A stretch of DNA of 64,000 nucleotides from Paenibacillus sp. FSL R5-0341 (GCF_037975235.1 NZ_CP150241.1:6502275-6566274), one strand, 5' to 3'; positions 1 to 9,284 are shown, counted from the first letter of the stretch. Translations and numbers: made by a program. The notes: generated by a model not told the origin, from the sequence alone.

Positions 1-152
1 TACTGTGAAATATGTAGGGCAGCAAAGTAACTACAGAAAATTTTCGTTAACGGTTCTCGTTCAGTCTATCGTGCCTAGCGGAGTTGTTTTATTTATAAAT
101 TATGATTTTTAATCACAATAATCAAAATTTACATAATATTCCATGTTATGTT

Positions 153-181
153 TAGACAATATTTCCTACACAAGATACTAT
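153..181 (+). promoter_or_regulatory. Candidate sigma-A promoter of the Fn3 protein gene
   Basis: TAGACA at 153-158 and TACTAT at 176-181 are separated by exactly 17 bases, in AT-rich DNA 40 bases ahead of the start codon at 220. Bases 1-152 show nothing else I can support. Confidence 0.5.
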
Positions 182-219
182 AAATTTATTAATAAAACAC
201 TAGTTTTGGAGGTATATCA

Positions 220-1260
220 ATGTTTAAAGAAATAAAGGTTACTTTAGGTTTTATAGCTTTACTTATTTTAGTTTCGTCATTTTTCGGTTCAAGTGTATCG
301 GCTGCAACAGTTGGTCAGCAATTATCGGTTGCTGAGCCGGGATGGCAAAGAATAGACGATGCCGACAAAAAAATTTCGTATAACGGCGGTCAGTGGAAGG
401 AAGAAACTGGTCCTAATTTTTTTGGTAATACGTTGCACTTCATCCCAAGTAACCCTACGAATTCTTCTCAAACTGTAACATTCACATTTTATGGCACGCA
501 ATTAAGAATAATTGGTACAATGTTTCAGGACTACACAACAAAATTGATTGTTACAATTGATGGAGTCGATTATTCTCCAGCTAATTCTTCTGGAACAGCC
601 ACACCAGTTAATAAGGCTCTCGTGTTCGGTGTGGAAAATTTGAAATCCGGTAAACATACTGTTCAAATAAAATCTACTGATACAAAGCGTTGGGTTCTAG
701 ATGCTATTGATATTGATCAAACCGGTTATTTGATTAATCAAGGTATCGCTTCACCAACTCTAAATGTACAAGCTGAAGATGCTAAGGTTGATCTTAGCTG
801 GGCTTCGGTAACTAATGCAGTTACATATAAAGTCAAACGTTCACTCACTTCTGGTGGCCCATTTGAAACGATAGCAACTGTAACTTCAACTAGCTATGCA
901 GATGTCAATGTTACCAATGGAACTACGTATTATTACGAGATTACTGCCGTTAATGAAAATGGAGAAGGTGCACCTTCAAACCAAGCTTCTGCTACGCCAC
1001 AAGCCCCAATAGCGATAGAAAGAGCGATCTTTAAAATCACCTTTAATACAGGTCTAGAAAAAGAGTATGATCTCTCTATGACGGATGTAAATGCCTTTAT
1101 TAAATGGTATGAAGAAAAGGCAGCTGGTACCGGACCTATCATGTTTGCAATCAATAAACTCCAAAATAACATTGGACAATTCAATAGTAGAAAAGACTAT
1201 ATCATCTTTGATAAAATCATTACATTTGAAGTGAATGAATACACTCCAGTCACAAAATAA
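220..1260 (+). CDS. Secreted fibronectin type III domain protein, function unknown
   Basis: The protein has 346 residues. A signal peptide covers about residues 1-29 and ends with VSAA. Residues 30-170 look like a galactose-binding-like beta-sandwich: they contain FTFYGTQLRIIG and end in KRWVLDAIDID, as in carbohydrate- or surface-binding modules. One fibronectin type III repeat follows (about 175-262, with the typical TYYYEITAVNENGEG motif). The last 80 residues are a separate small domain I do not recognise. No catalytic motif is visible, so a cell-surface or secreted binding role is inferred. The start is supported by TTGGAGG upstream of the ATG. The gene stands alone, between its own promoter and terminator. 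Confidence 0.75.
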   Translation: MFKEIKVTLGFIALLILVSSFFGSSVSAATVGQQLSVAEPGWQRIDDADKKISYNGGQWKEETGPNFFGNTLHFIPSNPTNSSQTVTFTFYGTQLRIIGTMFQDYTTKLIVTIDGVDYSPANSSGTATPVNKALVFGVENLKSGKHTVQIKSTDTKRWVLDAIDIDQTGYLINQGIASPTLNVQAEDAKVDLSWASVTNAVTYKVKRSLTSGGPFETIATVTSTSYADVNVTNGTTYYYEITAVNENGEGAPSNQASATPQAPIAIERAIFKITFNTGLEKEYDLSMTDVNAFIKWYEEKAAGTGPIMFAINKLQNNIGQFNSRKDYIIFDKIITFEVNEYTPVTK

Positions 1261-1266
1261 ATAAAT

Positions 1267-1308
1267 ATTAAAAAGCAGTGTGACTAATTATAGTCTCCTG
1301 CTTTTTTT
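1267..1308 (+). terminator. Rho-independent terminator after the Fn3 protein gene
   Basis: AAAAGCAG pairs with CTGCTTTT, an inner GACTA pairs with TAGTC, and a run of seven T follows. Confidence 0.85.
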
Positions 1309-1448
1309 CTTATGCGAGAGCATATTGGGCTACCGAAACCTACATAATAATTGCGACAGACGAAAACTTTGTTACGGATTGAACTTTTCATATTGAGGCT
1401 TTGAATTCTTATTTTCACATCAAGCCCTAATGAATATATCAGGGGTAA

Positions 1449-2117
1449 CTAATTGTTATTTCGTTTGTTAACTTCAATCGCAATGAACTCCGGCAAATAA
1501 TTAGGAGTACAGCCCTTTGATACCATTTCATCTTTATAAAGACCTGTATTCTCACCAAGTCTAATACAACGAGCACGATACTCTTGATCATAAATGCCTA
1601 CCCAGCCTGCAATGAAATTCATAGCCCACTGAACTTCCGGCTCTTCCTGCGTGATATTAGCTTCAATTGTAGATAGTAAGTTCTCGGTGTTATCAGGAGG
1701 CGTTTGTCCAGTCCATCTCAATCGCGCTTGATAATACCAGAAAGCTCGCCTTTGAAGAGCAGAAGGGCTATCTTCCCATGACTCCATCAATGCAATGGTC
1801 TTCTTGTCTTTGGTGAGCTGATTAGCCATTAACCAATCCATTAAATTATTTCGCTCATCAAAAGTGTGAGTCTGCATATCCTTATCAAGCTTATTAAGCA
1901 CTTCTTGTGAGAGAAGTTTTTTATCCATAATTAAGATAGCTAATAGTCTGGGCAAAAACGCTTCTGTTGACCAAAGTTCCATAGCTAATTCGTGATCTTT
2001 TTTTATGTCCTTCGCGATTTTTCGTAAGTCGCCTAGCTTAGTTTTACTATTGATCTGTTGTAGAATGTTCTCTGCTTTTGAAGAGCATTTCATTTCTGAA
2101 CTTTTATTATTATTCAT
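1449..2117 (-). CDS. DNA alkylation repair protein, AlkD-like HEAT-like repeat family
   Basis: The protein has 222 residues and consists almost entirely of short helices. It matches the DNA_alkylation (AlkD/AlkC) family in pattern: LGDLRKIAKDIK near the start, RLLAILI, a central RRAFWYYQARLRW, and near the C-terminus FIAGWVGIYD followed by KGCTPNYLPEFIAIEV. Family members are alkylpurine DNA glycosylases built from HEAT-like repeats. Whether this one is catalytically active cannot be judged from the sequence alone. I chose the ATG at 2117, nine bases after AAGGAG; a TTG three codons upstream is also in frame but lies too close to that site. The gene is monocistronic and divergent from the YndJ-like gene. 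Confidence 0.75.
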   Translation of the reverse strand: MNNNKSSEMKCSSKAENILQQINSKTKLGDLRKIAKDIKKDHELAMELWSTEAFLPRLLAILIMDKKLLSQEVLNKLDKDMQTHTFDERNNLMDWLMANQLTKDKKTIALMESWEDSPSALQRRAFWYYQARLRWTGQTPPDNTENLLSTIEANITQEEPEVQWAMNFIAGWVGIYDQEYRARCIRLGENTGLYKDEMVSKGCTPNYLPEFIAIEVNKRNNN

Positions 2118-2270
2118 TTGATACAACTCCTTTATTAAAGCGCTACTTCATCATAATTAACAAATAAATGTGTTAGTCTACTAAAAGGAGAATTGCCTTG
2201 CTATACTAAGAATGCTACACAACTGGATGCAGGCAGCCATTACGATAAACATAGTTAGAAAGGAAACCCC

Positions 2271-3236
2271 ATGAATAGTTCCTTGAAACAACTAATGAAA
2301 TCACCCACGTTTCCCGGTGGAATTATAACTATTCTTATATTTTATCTGGAATACTTTCAATTCGAACTTGTTGAGAAATTTCTACTGTTTGCGGCTTTCG
2401 TCATTGTACCTCTTGTGATTCTACTTTTGAACCATGACGCAAAGAATAAACATCAACGACTGATTTATGCCGCTATGAAATGGCTTCAATTTCCCGCCGC
2501 GCTTCTTACCCTGGCCTCGGTAATGAGTAGTAAGATGTGGGGGTTAGAAAGTACGGAAATTCCAGGGATTCTTTCTCTTGGATGGCTACTGTTCACACTG
2601 TTGCTCGGCATCTATGGCTTGACCACGATTGTGATTTCTAAAGGAAAAGCAGCGGAAATAGCGATTGGCGCTGGGCTCGTTTACTTTTTTATCGGGGGCA
2701 TTTGGTTTACCTTATATCAATATCAATTGAACCTTTTCCAAGCTAATCCTGCAACGCACGCATTAAGCTCGGTTCACTTTCATTTTTCATCTGCGATCGT
2801 GCCGATTTTTATTGGTGCACTGGGACGCATCATGACGAAGAAAAGCTGGTATCCCTGGGTTGTTGCCATTGATATCATCGGACCAATCTTGATTGCTATT
2901 GGTATGATTTTCTCCAAGCCAATTGAATATATTGGTGTCACTCTGTTCGCCTGCAATATTGTGGTTTACACCGCTTATCTCCTGGCTTATTTGAGGAAAA
3001 ACGCTTTGGATATTAAGGCAGCCTTCTTCTTGGGCCTTTCTTGCCTAGCCTTTTACACGGTTGTTGTCATTTCCATCTTCTATCCGTTACTGAAAAATAT
3101 GTACTCCTTAACCATACTCAATTTTATTCCCATATATGGATCTTTGCATGCATTTGGTTTTGTCTTATGTGGACTGATTGGTTGGGTGTTTATGGTGGAC
3201 TTCATTAAGGAAAAGGCTAGCCAATCGGCTTCATAG
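2271..3236 (+). CDS. YndJ-like integral membrane protein
   Basis: The 321 residues are strongly hydrophobic, with about nine or ten membrane-spanning helices and short loops. The motif SSVHFHFSSAIVPIFIGALGR around residues 165-185 is characteristic of the YndJ family of Bacillus; its paired histidines in a membrane segment could bind a cofactor or metal, but no function is established. GAAAGGAAA lies just upstream of the ATG. The next gene starts 91 bases downstream, so the two may be co-transcribed. Confidence 0.7.
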   Translation: MNSSLKQLMKSPTFPGGIITILIFYLEYFQFELVEKFLLFAAFVIVPLVILLLNHDAKNKHQRLIYAAMKWLQFPAALLTLASVMSSKMWGLESTEIPGILSLGWLLFTLLLGIYGLTTIVISKGKAAEIAIGAGLVYFFIGGIWFTLYQYQLNLFQANPATHALSSVHFHFSSAIVPIFIGALGRIMTKKSWYPWVVAIDIIGPILIAIGMIFSKPIEYIGVTLFACNIVVYTAYLLAYLRKNALDIKAAFFLGLSCLAFYTVVVISIFYPLLKNMYSLTILNFIPIYGSLHAFGFVLCGLIGWVFMVDFIKEKASQSAS

Positions 3237-3327
3237 GAGTAGTTTAGTCAGGTTCGTGCTATAATAGTGATCACATAAATAACATTCATCATTCTGCCGA
3301 GATGGCGATGATTAAGGAGATTGAATT

Positions 3328-3780
3328 TTGACGAACAACCATGATACTGGAGCAGTGAACGAACTACCGGAAAACTTTGAAGAGCTCAAACGAGCGGCTA
3401 ATCGGACCTCAAGCTGGAGAGACAGACTAAGTGCGGTGAATGAATTGGGGAACTGGGATACAGAACCAACCGTTAAGTTACTGCAGCAAGTTTTGAAAAA
3501 TGATCAAGTGTTCCAAGTGCGCGAAGCCGCATATCTCAAGCTGAAACAGTTGGATGAAGATGTACAAATGCCTGCCAAAAACAAAGGCGAGCTGTTTAAA
3601 GGGACTAACAAAATTTTGCTTCGAATCAAAAAAAGCCTTCCTGAAGGTCACACATTTGAGGAATTTAAGGAAAAACTGCAAAAGACACGTCTGGATCTCT
3701 ATGATACTTACGAGGGCGACAAAGATGCTGATTTTGACTCCTGGCTCCATGGAATTTGGGAGACACTAGGCAGAAGATAG
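3328..3780 (+). CDS. HEAT-repeat domain protein
   Basis: The 150-residue soluble protein contains one clear HEAT-type helical pair (about residues 24-65: WRDRLSAVNELGNW followed by VREAAYLKLKQL) and a charged helical C-terminal half ending in FDSWLHGIWETLGRR. The start codon is TTG, preceded by AAGGAGA with seven bases of spacing. HEAT repeats mediate protein-protein contacts; no enzymatic role is visible. A strong hairpin terminator follows within 40 bases. Confidence 0.7.
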   Translation: MTNNHDTGAVNELPENFEELKRAANRTSSWRDRLSAVNELGNWDTEPTVKLLQQVLKNDQVFQVREAAYLKLKQLDEDVQMPAKNKGELFKGTNKILLRIKKSLPEGHTFEEFKEKLQKTRLDLYDTYEGDKDADFDSWLHGIWETLGRR

Positions 3781-3810
3781 CCGCCGTTCATCGTATAATA
3801 GTTGAATACA

Positions 3811-3850
3811 AAGCCACTCCAAAAAAAATGGAGTGGCTTCTTTATTTCTT
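3811..3850 (+). terminator. Rho-independent terminator of the HEAT-repeat gene
   Basis: AAGCCACTCC and GGAGTGGCTT form a perfect 10-bp stem followed by a T-rich stretch on the plus strand. It may also stop the aldehyde dehydrogenase transcript coming from the other side, although the T-run there is poor. Confidence 0.85.
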
Positions 3851-3915
3851 CAGGGCCTACCTTCAATTTCACATGTACATTCCTCGTACGATGTCAAAGT
3901 TGTGTGCTATAAGAT

Positions 3916-5406
3916 TTATTCGGGTATATAAGGAAGATCCAATGTCTTCGGAACGTTGATGACATGTTTTTCTGTATACGTGCGGATACCTTCCGCGCCA
4001 TATTCACGGCCAATACCAGATTGCTTGAAGCCACCGAAAGGAAAGCGAACATCGAGGCCCTGCACAGCAGCTGTATTGATCATGGTCGTTCCAGCTTCGA
4101 GTTGACGTGCGACGGAGATGGCATCCTCTTCTTTGCCCCACACAGAACTCGTCAATCCATATATGCTTTCATTGTGTAGATGAATAACCTGCTCTTCATC
4201 ATCAAATGGCAGAATCGGAACCGTAGGACCAAACTGTTCCTCCACCACAATTGGATCATGAACATCGCAACCCAAAACAAGCGTAGGTTGTAAGTAGTAA
4301 CCCTGGTCAAACAGCTTCTGATCCAAAATTTGCCCAAGAGGGATGACCTTAGCCCCGCGCTTTTGCGCATCTTCAACCAAACCAAGCACGTAATTCTTCT
4401 GCTTTAGGTTATTAACCGGGCCTACCGTCGTATTTGAATCAAAGGGATCACCAATTCGAATCCAGCGATTTGCCGCCTCTATATATTTTTCCACAAACGC
4501 ATCATAGATAGAACGGTGTACATACACACGTTTGGCGATCATACAGATCTGTCCTGCAGTCAAGAAATTAGAAATGACAATCCGGCGCATTGCTCGCTCA
4601 TCATGAACATCAAAACTTTCCAAGAAGATAGCCGCATCATTACCACCAAGCTCAAGCGTCATATCCTTAATCGTTTCCGAAGCTGCTTTGATAATATGCT
4701 TAGCGGTCGCGGTGCCACCTGTGAAGGTGATCTTTGTGACATGAGGATTCGTAGTCAGTTCAACGCCCACATCCGCATCACCATGGACGACATTGATTAC
4801 ACCAGCCGGGAACTCACTCGCAATAATCTCTGCCACCTTGGCTGCCGCCAGTGGCGCGTATGGGCTTGGTTTGAGCACAATCGTGTTGCCCGCAAGTAAG
4901 GCAGGAGCAATCTTAATGGTAGATAAAGCAATGGGATAGTTCCATGGACTAATCGCTGCCACCACACCAATGGGATCATAGGAAAGAATCGTTTTACCAT
5001 TCTCATGCTCTTTAATCTCTTCCTGTAGAGCCGATGTAACTTCATTACAAGCAAACTCCATCCACATTAACGAAACATAAATTTCACCGTGTGCATCATA
5101 CAGGGGCTTGCCATGCTCTCTAGACAGCAAATGTACAATTTCATTCTCAGCTGCTCTAATCTTCTCGATCGCCTTACGCATCATCATAATGCGTTCATCA
5201 ATGGAGGTCTGTTTCCATGTTTTAAAAGCTCCTGCCGCCGCTTCAATGGCTTCAACAGCTTGTTCTTTCGTAGTGACAGGGAAATAGCCTACGATCTCAG
5301 TTGGGTTTGTCGGATTCTCTTTTGCTACCTGCGAAAGGGATTTTACATTCTGACCATTAATGAACGCTTCAACTGTAATTGTCTCTTGGTCTGCTTGGAT
5401 CGTCAT
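3916..5406 (-). CDS. NAD(P)-dependent aldehyde dehydrogenase
   Basis: A full-length ALDH-superfamily protein (496 residues). The Rossmann binding region contains SPWNYPIALSTIKIAPALLAG and KPSPYAPL. The general-base glutamate is in LELGGND and the catalytic cysteine in the GQIC motif about 30 residues later. The C-terminal FPFGGFKQSGIGREYG motif is also present. These features fit the succinate-semialdehyde/general aliphatic aldehyde dehydrogenase group; the physiological substrate cannot be told. The ATG follows GGAGGGG. The gene lies 28 bases downstream of the MetE-like gene and is probably in one operon with it. Confidence 0.9.
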   Translation of the reverse strand: MTIQADQETITVEAFINGQNVKSLSQVAKENPTNPTEIVGYFPVTTKEQAVEAIEAAAGAFKTWKQTSIDERIMMMRKAIEKIRAAENEIVHLLSREHGKPLYDAHGEIYVSLMWMEFACNEVTSALQEEIKEHENGKTILSYDPIGVVAAISPWNYPIALSTIKIAPALLAGNTIVLKPSPYAPLAAAKVAEIIASEFPAGVINVVHGDADVGVELTTNPHVTKITFTGGTATAKHIIKAASETIKDMTLELGGNDAAIFLESFDVHDERAMRRIVISNFLTAGQICMIAKRVYVHRSIYDAFVEKYIEAANRWIRIGDPFDSNTTVGPVNNLKQKNYVLGLVEDAQKRGAKVIPLGQILDQKLFDQGYYLQPTLVLGCDVHDPIVVEEQFGPTVPILPFDDEEQVIHLHNESIYGLTSSVWGKEEDAISVARQLEAGTTMINTAAVQGLDVRFPFGGFKQSGIGREYGAEGIRTYTEKHVINVPKTLDLPYIPE

Positions 5407-5434
5407 TTTGAATCCCCTCCGTTATTTAGATAGA

Positions 5435-6520
5435 TTAATTCCAAACTTCTTCTGCAATTTCCTTCACATAACGAAGTTTACGCCATTGTTGTTCTTCCGT
5501 TAAAATATTGCCTTCTTCTGTAGACGAAAAGCCACATTGTGGGCTCAGACAAAGTTGCTCAAGTGGAACATAGGTTGCCGCCTCTGCAATCCGAGCTTTA
5601 ATCTGTTCTTTATCCTCTAACTCGCCTGTTTTGGATGTAAGTAAACCCAGCACGATTTTCAAATCTTTTCGATTCACATATTGTAATGGCTCGAAACCAC
5701 CTGAGCGCTCATCATCAAATTCCAGGAATAATCCATCTACGTTTAAACCTCCAAAAATCACTTCAGAAGCGTACTCGTAACCACCTGTTGAGAAATAGTT
5801 CGATTTATAGTTACCGCGACATATATGCATCGTCACAACTAAATCTACTGGTTTATGAGACAAGGATTCATTAATCATGCGCTGCATCGTTTTTAACTCT
5901 TCTGCCGGTTCCAGACCTTTGGCACGCAGCTTATCGTGACCAGCGTCTGAGAATAGGTCTGCCCAAGCGGTATCATCTAATTGCAGGTATCGACATCCCG
6001 CATCATAAAAAGCTTGAATGGCTTTTTGATACGCCGCAATCGTATCCTGAAGGAATTGCTCTCGGTCCGTATAGATATTGGCGCCATTTTCCAATCGATA
6101 TAAAAGCATGTTGGGACTTGGAATGGTCTGTTTCGCGACTGCATCACCTGCATGCTTTTTCAAAAACTCAAAATCCTGAACAAAGGGATGACTCGAGAAA
6201 TCGACTTTACCAATAACGCGAATTCCGCCCTTGCGCGTTTGCATATTGTGGAATTTCGGTCCGTCTATTTGCTCATATAGCTCTACGCCATCCAAGCCAC
6301 CCAGAAAATCAAAATGCCACCAGCTTCTGCGGAATTCACCATCCGTAACTGCCAATACGCCATTTTCCTTTTGCTTTTCAATAATTCGAATGATCTCTTT
6401 ATCTTCCACAGCTCTTAATTCCTTATATGTGATGTTGCCTGATTTATATTGTTCACGTGCCTGACTTAAATCTGCAGGACGTAGAAAGCTACCTACATGA
6501 TCATTACGAAATGGTATCAT
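5435..6520 (-). CDS. MetE-like cobalamin-independent methionine synthase family protein (YxjG/YxjH type)
   Basis: The protein has 361 residues, about half the length of full MetE, and corresponds to the C-terminal catalytic barrel alone, as in Bacillus YxjG/YxjH. The zinc-ligand pattern is complete: His and Cys in TMHICRGNY, Glu in LFLEFDDERSGG and Cys in LSPQCGFSS. The family transfers a methyl group to homocysteine (or a related thiol), though methyl donors for the short forms are poorly defined. I chose the ATG at 6520 because GAGGGAGA lies seven bases ahead of it; an ATG seven codons earlier overlaps that ribosome site. I see no S-box riboswitch upstream, unlike the yxjG/yxjH genes of B. 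subtilis. Confidence 0.85.
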   Translation of the reverse strand: MIPFRNDHVGSFLRPADLSQAREQYKSGNITYKELRAVEDKEIIRIIEKQKENGVLAVTDGEFRRSWWHFDFLGGLDGVELYEQIDGPKFHNMQTRKGGIRVIGKVDFSSHPFVQDFEFLKKHAGDAVAKQTIPSPNMLLYRLENGANIYTDREQFLQDTIAAYQKAIQAFYDAGCRYLQLDDTAWADLFSDAGHDKLRAKGLEPAEELKTMQRMINESLSHKPVDLVVTMHICRGNYKSNYFSTGGYEYASEVIFGGLNVDGLFLEFDDERSGGFEPLQYVNRKDLKIVLGLLTSKTGELEDKEQIKARIAEAATYVPLEQLCLSPQCGFSSTEEGNILTEEQQWRKLRYVKEIAEEVWN

Positions 6521-6642
6521 AGTTATTTCTCCCTCTAACATTTTTAGTTCATTGAGTATAGCATGATTGGAAAGATAGCATGATATATCAAAAATGCATG
6601 ACTAGTCATAGCTTTTAACAATAGCTAACAGACTTTAAGAAG

Positions 6643-6675
6643 CAAAAATCCACAACCTTATATGGTAGTGGATTT
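6643..6675 (-). terminator. Terminator downstream of rlmH
   Basis: Read on the minus strand, AAATCCAC and GTGGATTT form the stem and TTTTTGC follows. It lies about 100 bases past the rlmH stop. Confidence 0.7.
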
Positions 6676-6771
6676 AGGGTGGAGCGAAGTTTAGCGGTCA
6701 TAATGATAACTTCATTATGTTGATGCTCATCCTCGGATCTCTCAAAGTATTTTATATCATAAATATTACTA

Positions 6772-7251
6772 CTATTTATGGTACGGTTCATTCCGATTTA
6801 TCTTCACTGCGCGATAAATCTGTTCTACCAACACCAGCCGCATAAGCTGATGCGGCAGGGTCATGCGCCCGAAGCTCAAGCGTTGCTTCGCGCGGCGCAA
6901 CACCTCATCGGAGAGCCCGTGGCTCCCTCCGATGACAAACACGACATGGCTCGTCCCATATGTGCCGAGCTTGTCGATCTCCATGGCCAGCTCTTCCGAA
7001 CTCCAGAGCTGGCCATCCAATGCGAGCGCGACCACGTGCGCCTCGCTCTTCACATGCGCAAGGATGCGTTCGCCCTCGCGCTCTTTCACCGCCCGAACCT
7101 CAGCTTCGCTCAGGGTATCGGGCGCCTTTTCGTCTGCGACCTCGATCATCTGAAATTTGATGTACGGGGCGAGCCGCTTGGCATATTCCTGAATGCCCAG
7201 CGTGAGATATTTTTCCTTCAATTTGCCTACGCCAATAATCTGAATAAACAT
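6772..7251 (-). CDS. rlmH: 23S rRNA pseudouridine(1915) N3-methyltransferase RlmH
   Basis: At 159 residues this is exactly the family length. The SPOUT-type methyltransferase features are present: FVIGGSHGLSDEVLRRA forms the knotted SAM-binding loop, and LPHQLMRLVLVEQIYRA plus the C-terminal NEPYHK tail are family hallmarks. It methylates pseudouridine 1915 in helix 69 of 23S rRNA after 70S assembly. AGGAGG precedes the ATG. The location downstream of the wal-htrA block is the same as in Bacillus. Confidence 0.97.
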   Translation of the reverse strand: MFIQIIGVGKLKEKYLTLGIQEYAKRLAPYIKFQMIEVADEKAPDTLSEAEVRAVKEREGERILAHVKSEAHVVALALDGQLWSSEELAMEIDKLGTYGTSHVVFVIGGSHGLSDEVLRRAKQRLSFGRMTLPHQLMRLVLVEQIYRAVKINRNEPYHK

Positions 7252-7359
7252 GAAAATCCATTCCTCCTAAATTGTCTTGCGAGATATTCTATAAGTAAGA
7301 TGCTTCAGCGCATCGTTCGTTCCAACCGTAGTACACCTACACTACACATTTCTCCAAAT

Positions 7360-7557
7360 TCTAACGAATTCCACACACCTTATTCAGCCTCATTTCGGCT
7401 CCTTTAAAATCTAACGAATCTGAAACACGCTATCCCACTAAAACCGAGTCTTCCCCACCTCTTTCGAGACCATTTCAGCAATATAACGTGTCTACGATTC
7501 GTTAGATTTCAACCAGGCGGTATTTGCCACGAATAAGGTCTGTCAGGTTCTTTAGAG
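7360..7557. repeat. Nested inverted repeat, family 1, copy A (198 bp)
   Basis: Four copies of a CTAACGAAT-like word are arranged forward (7361), forward (7411), reverse (ending about 7505) and reverse, decayed (ending about 7555). The inner pair extends to AATCTAACGAATCTGAAACACG against CGTGTCTACGATTCGTTAGATTT. A second copy with identical arm spacing lies at 13100-13296. Confidence 0.8.
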
Positions 7558-7819
7558 TTACTCCACCCAACCCAGCCACGCCACCGTCCCTACCGACAAC
7601 GCCGTTACCCGAATTCTACTTTCCCCCAAGCCCGAGCTTCCATTTCTATTACCTACACACCTTGCACGTCTGCTACAACCTGGCTCATCCCAACTCAGAA
7701 CTCGGCTCGGCGCCTACCTAGCTTAATCTTCTCCTACTGTCCTACTCCACCGTCCGCCCCTAAAACCCCCGCCCAGCTCCACGCTGCCTAACAACCACTA
7801 CCAATTCCCTGCACAAACA

Positions 7820-7843
7820 CAAAAAGAGCGCTCATCACGCTCT
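7820..7843 (-). terminator. Terminator of the CxxH/CxxC protein gene
   Basis: On the minus strand AGAGCG, a 7-base loop and CGCTCT are followed by TTTTTG. Confidence 0.65.
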
Positions 7844-7938
7844 CCTTGGCTTCTTGCTGTGATGTTCATACCGGATGGAAAGTCAGCCTGAAGCGCCACT
7901 TATAGTCACGCCTCCGGCCATCTAAGTCCTACAGTACG

Positions 7939-8106
7939 CTAAACGACGAGGAATTCCGCGTGCTGTTCGCACTCAGCGCACTTCGCAGGCGGGTCCCAAT
8001 CGGCAAATTCCGTCTCCTTCAGATCAACGATATCTGGAGCGTCCTCATACTCATCGACAAACATGTCGATGGCAATGTCCACGTGTTCTTTGCATACAAC
8101 GTACAT
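7939..8106 (-). CDS. CxxH/CxxC small zinc-binding-type protein
   Basis: A 55-residue protein. It begins MYVVCKEHVDIAIDMFVDEY and carries CKEH at residues 5-8 and CAEC at residues 43-46, separated by an acidic stretch. This is the signature of the CxxH/CxxC protein family found next to rlmH in Bacillus and relatives, presumably a small zinc-binding protein. An in-frame TAA lies two codons ahead of the ATG, which fixes the start. AGAAAGG lies about 11 bases upstream. Its role is unknown. Confidence 0.85.
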   Translation of the reverse strand: MYVVCKEHVDIAIDMFVDEYEDAPDIVDLKETEFADWDPPAKCAECEQHAEFLVV

Positions 8107-8276
8107 CCGTTATGCATCCTTTCTGTAACCAGCTATGTTCCCGATTCACAACCGCGTATCCCATTACAGGATAGCCACTTCTCAGTTCTATCACACCTGC
8201 CACTGAAAAGAAACCCCTAGCCCTAATTTATCGTACCCAACATCCACCAAACCTCTGCATACGCCGTAAAAGAACA

Positions 8277-8324
8277 CAAAAAGCATCCTTCCCGATACCT
8301 TTACGGTACTACGAAAAGAATGCT
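8277..8324 (-). terminator. Terminator downstream of the lipoprotein gene
   Basis: On the minus strand AGCATTCTT pairs with AAGGATGCT around an inner TACC/GGTA hairpin, followed by TTTTTG. The gap 8107-8443 holds nothing else that I can support. Confidence 0.7.
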
Positions 8325-8443
8325 CCTGTAACATAAACAATCACTTCACATAGCGAATGAATCTTGCTCCGGCGCCTGAATTACGAAAACAGAGTTACTT
8401 ATTCCCCTGTTCCATTCCATGAATTGTCTGTAATCCAAACTCT

Positions 8444-8968
8444 TTACTTCAATCCCGACTGCGCCTTCGTCAACAGCTTCCCGCCTTGAAAAGCAATAAC
8501 CGCATTGGCACCATTGCCGGCTGTGCCTTTATAGTTGTAAACCACCATATTCTCCGCTTCACTCAGCGCTTCACCTTCGCCGCCAAGGATCTCGATGACA
8601 TCTCCGACCGACATGCCAACCTCAAGCTTCTCATACTGGGCAAACGTAATCAGGACCCCATCGCCTTTCCCGGCCGATCCGTTGTTTCCCGATGCTACAG
8701 GCGTTTGACCACCTGTCTCACCTACCGCAATCACATTTGTACTCAGCTCACTCAACTTAGCCTCAAGCTCTGCGATCTTTTGTTCCTGCTCACTGCTCTT
8801 GGCTCCCTGCTCCACCAGTTTCTTCTCAAGTCCAGCAATCTTCTCTTGCAGAGCACTTGTATCCACAGCAGCTCCTGTTGTAGCTACCTCAGATCCACAG
8901 GCAGACAGCATAAACAGGGACAGCGCCAAGCTCGTTCCCCCCAGCATCTTTTTCCTCAATCGTTTCAT
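8444..8968 (-). CDS. Lipoprotein with coiled coil and DUF3862/BamE-like domain
   Basis: The 174-residue protein has a lipoprotein signal: basic MKRLRKK, a hydrophobic core, and the lipobox LSAC at about residues 21-24. A predicted coiled coil follows (about 38-75, heptads such as LQEKIAGLEKKLVEQ), then a Gly/Ser linker and a C-terminal domain with FAQYEKLEVGMSVGDVIEILGG. That last pattern is typical of DUF3862 and other SmpA/BLIP-like folds. It should be anchored to the outer face of the membrane; its binding partner is unknown. The start at 8968 follows GAAGGGG by eight bases; an ATG six codons upstream overlaps the ribosome site. Confidence 0.8.
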   Translation of the reverse strand: MKRLRKKMLGGTSLALSLFMLSACGSEVATTGAAVDTSALQEKIAGLEKKLVEQGAKSSEQEQKIAELEAKLSELSTNVIAVGETGGQTPVASGNNGSAGKGDGVLITFAQYEKLEVGMSVGDVIEILGGEGEALSEAENMVVYNYKGTAGNGANAVIAFQGGKLLTKAQSGLK

Positions 8969-9194
8969 TATTAATACCCCTTCCATTCTGAAATAAAATC
9001 AGATCGACAAACAGATGTTATTTGCATCAGCGACCGTCTCCAACATATTGACAACAGTTTACCACAGCCCGAGTCTGATGTATCTGCTCCTTTGGCTCCG
9101 GGTCTAACTGATCATAGGAACATAAAAATGGTTAATCCACTCATTTAATGTCGAACGAACTAGTCCACCCCTAGCATAATACTGAACCAACAAC

Positions 9195-9229
9195 TAAAAA
9201 AGAGTGGTCAGTTGATCTGATCACTCTTC
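9195..9229 (-). terminator. Terminator of the HtrA gene
   Basis: On the minus strand AAGAGTGATCAG pairs with CTGACCACTCTT (one mismatch), followed by TTTTTT. Confidence 0.85.
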
Positions 9230-9284
9230 TAGCATTGCCCTATTACAATCCAAACAACAGCATAAGCTCCGTTCGAAACTTCCC

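Larger units (their letters stand above)
7252..7938. other. Intergenic region without genes
   Basis: Roughly 690 bases between rlmH and the CxxH/CxxC gene hold one copy of a nested inverted repeat (7360-7557) and the terminator of the upstream gene. The remaining sequence is C-rich on the plus strand. Small plus-strand reading frames there have no ribosome site or recognisable product. Confidence 0.7.

Noticed and set aside
6521..6771. Search for an S-box riboswitch ahead of the MetE-like gene
   Set aside because: No S-box core sequence or terminator/antiterminator pair was seen; the only hairpin belongs to rlmH.
6778..7407. 209-codon plus-strand frame
   Set aside because: It covers rlmH in antisense; rlmH is unmistakable.
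7524..7721. 65-codon Pro-rich plus-strand frame
   Set aside because: No ribosome site; composition reflects the C-rich intergenic DNA.
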